In this document: one piece after another, positions 5,999 to 7,282 of the stretch
Layout of the letters: every line of letters starts with the position of its first letter
Position numbering within the stretch: the first letter of the stretch is position 1
Origin: Syntrophales bacterium
GTDB lineage: Bacteria > Desulfobacterota > Syntrophia > Syntrophales > UBA8958
Assembly: GCA_023231165.1 (NCBI GenBank)
Contig: JALNVY010000121.1
Span: 1 to 7,282 of the forward strand
Reading direction: 5' to 3'
DNA length: 7,282 nt
The notes under the pieces: model-generated
Seen by the model: only the letters and a program-made list of their open reading frames with translations
Told to the model about the DNA's origin: nothing
The model's database searches: none
Program-made: the position numbers and the translations under genes

Positions 5999-7252
5999 GT
6001 GAATTTTAAATTGATCTATCCCAAGTGGAGAAAACTTGACGGCCAGACGGAATTTCATCTGCCCCCTCACGGCCCGGTCGTCTTTGCCGCCACCATACCG
6101 GACGATGTGAATGTCGCGTTTGTGGACGAAAACGTGGAGGCCATCGATTTTGATGATTCCCCCGATTTTGTCGGCATCTCCATAATGCTGACCAGCCAGG
6201 TCAAACGGGGATGGGAGATCGCCGACCGGTACCGGCAAAGGGGAATCAAGGTCATCTTTGGCGGCATCGCGACGATGCTCCACGCCGAAGAGACGATGCT
6301 CCATGCCGATGCCGTATTCCTCGGCGAGGCGGAAGGCCGGATGGAGGAGGTCTTTCGGGACTTCCGGGACAACAGCCTGAAGAAGTGCTACGACTACACC
6401 CTGGATTTTCCTGCCATTGAATCCGTCGGTCCGGCGCGGAGATCCATATTGAACCGCGAGCTCTACTATTACAAGGGCGTGCAGATGGTGGACCTTGTCC
6501 ATGCCTCCCGGGGATGCCGGTTCAACTGTTACCCGTGCTGCGTCAGTTTCCTGGGCGGCAGGAGCTTCCGACCCCGGCCTTACGACAAGGTCATCGAGGA
6601 GCTTGCCGGCATCGATAATAACCGTATCTTCATGGTAGACAATTCCCTTGCCCAGGACAAGAAGTGGGAAATGGATCTCTTTCGGGAGATGATACCACTC
6701 AAGAAGAAATGGTGCTGCCATCCCATCGAGGATGACGACGAGGTCCTCGATCTGGCTGCTCAGGCGGGCGCCTGGTATGTCTATCAGGCCGTCTTCGATA
6801 CCTCCGACTACATCCGGGAGCGCATCAAACGCTATCACGACTACGGGATCGGTGTAGAGGGCACGATCCTCCTGGGTCTTGATCATCATACCGAAGACTA
6901 TATCAAGAAGATGATCGACTTTCTCCTGGAGGTGAACCTGGACCTTGCGGAATTCACCATCCTGACGCCATTCCCCCATACCAGGGCCTTTGACGATTTT
7001 AAAGAGGAGGGGAGAATTTTGTCCTACGACTGGAATGATTATACCTGCGACCGGGTCGTCTTTCAGCCGAAGAATATGTCGCCCGAGAGGCTCCGGGAGC
7101 TCTACGATTATGCCTGGGAGACTTTTTACCGGCACGAACCGCAGAGTTACAAGATGTTTAAACTGATCAAGAAGGTTATGATGAAGGAAAAGGAAGAGGG
7201 CACCTTCAAACAGCGAAGGCGGGATCTCATCTCCCAGGCATTTGGGAAATAA
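5999..7252 (+). CDS. B12-binding-domain radical SAM enzyme
   Basis: This is a radical S-adenosylmethionine enzyme with an N-terminal cobalamin-type domain; relatives perform methylations, ring contractions or C-C bond chemistry on unreactive carbons. From GTG 5999 it has 417 residues. The N-terminal part (about 1-125) has the Rossmann-like B12 pattern: LPPHGP (21-26), VDENVEAIDF (42-51), VGISIM (58-63), IFGG (86-89) and LGEAE (108-112). The usual DxHxxG histidine is absent, so cobalamin, if bound, would be bound without a protein histidine. The radical SAM core carries the 4Fe-4S motif C173-x3-C177-x2-C180 (RGCRFNCYPC), with extra cysteines at 181 and 239-240. The C-terminal segment (about 340-417), DRVVFQPKNMSPERL then a basic helix, is typical of this subgroup. 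A 90-bp gap with a palindrome separates it from the lipoprotein gene, but strand and context suggest a shared pathway. Substrate unknown. Confidence 0.88.
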   Translation: MNFKLIYPKWRKLDGQTEFHLPPHGPVVFAATIPDDVNVAFVDENVEAIDFDDSPDFVGISIMLTSQVKRGWEIADRYRQRGIKVIFGGIATMLHAEETMLHADAVFLGEAEGRMEEVFRDFRDNSLKKCYDYTLDFPAIESVGPARRSILNRELYYYKGVQMVDLVHASRGCRFNCYPCCVSFLGGRSFRPRPYDKVIEELAGIDNNRIFMVDNSLAQDKKWEMDLFREMIPLKKKWCCHPIEDDDEVLDLAAQAGAWYVYQAVFDTSDYIRERIKRYHDYGIGVEGTILLGLDHHTEDYIKKMIDFLLEVNLDLAEFTILTPFPHTRAFDDFKEEGRILSYDWNDYTCDRVVFQPKNMSPERLRELYDYAWETFYRHEPQSYKMFKLIKKVMMKEKEEGTFKQRRRDLISQAFGK

Positions 7253-7269
7253 CAATTGAAAGTGGAAGC

Positions 7270-7282
7270 ATGAGCAAGAAAG
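7270..7282 (+). CDS. Start of a following gene (first codons only)
   Basis: ATG at 7270 opens MSKK before the window ends, 17 bp after the radical SAM stop. A purine-rich stretch (GTGGAAG) sits just before it at short spacing for a ribosome binding site. Position suggests an operon partner of the radical SAM gene, but four codons cannot identify it or prove that it is real. Confidence 0.35.

Noticed and set aside
5396..7255. A 619-codon open frame on the minus strand
   Set aside because: It lies antisense to the lipoprotein and radical SAM genes and crosses the intergenic palindrome; the plus strand carries intact lipobox and CxxxCxxC proteins. Its predicted sequence lacks any recognisable domain. 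It is open by codon-composition bias.

Overview
This window looks like one side, plus the centre, of a divergent lipid/polyketide-type gene cluster from a Gram-negative bacterium. The evidence for a Gram-negative host is a LolA-like periplasmic lipoprotein carrier and a lipobox lipoprotein. Moderate GC, the protein flavour and a cobalamin-type radical SAM enzyme suggest the former Deltaproteobacteria (Desulfobacterota/Syntrophales-like), but this is an impression and not a measured placement.

Layout. Minus strand, read right to left from position 3246: an AMP-forming acyl/aryl ligase (1849-3246), then, after a 155-bp gap with its own good sigma70-like promoter, an ABC-2 ATPase (944-1693) and an ABC-2 permease (929 to beyond the left edge). 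A 160-bp divergent intergenic region (3247-3406) follows. Plus strand, from 3407: an ApeP-like hot-dog dehydratase, a FabG-type ketoreductase, a LolA-like protein and a lipoprotein. These four are tightly packed: the last two junctions overlap as TGATG and TAATG, and the ketoreductase starts 14 bp after the dehydratase stop. A 90-bp gap with a perfect GC-rich palindrome separates them from a B12-type radical SAM enzyme (5999-7252). The first codons of another gene appear at the right edge.

How the genes may work together. Ligase, dehydratase, ketoreductase, LolA-like protein and lipoprotein are the kinds of parts found in aryl polyene (APE) and related type II fatty-acid/polyketide clusters. 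There the ligase loads a starter acid on an acyl carrier protein, the reductase and dehydratase process each extension cycle, and LolA/lipoprotein components help place the product in the outer membrane. The ketosynthases, carrier proteins, second dehydratase, acyltransferase and MMPL exporter expected of such a cluster are not in this window. Two parts set this locus apart: an ABC-2 exporter pair next to the ligase, and a cobalamin-type radical SAM enzyme downstream. The working hypothesis is an APE-like or modified-acyl lipid pathway with ABC export and a radical tailoring step; product and export route are inference.

No tRNA, rRNA, CRISPR array, insertion sequence or integrase was seen.
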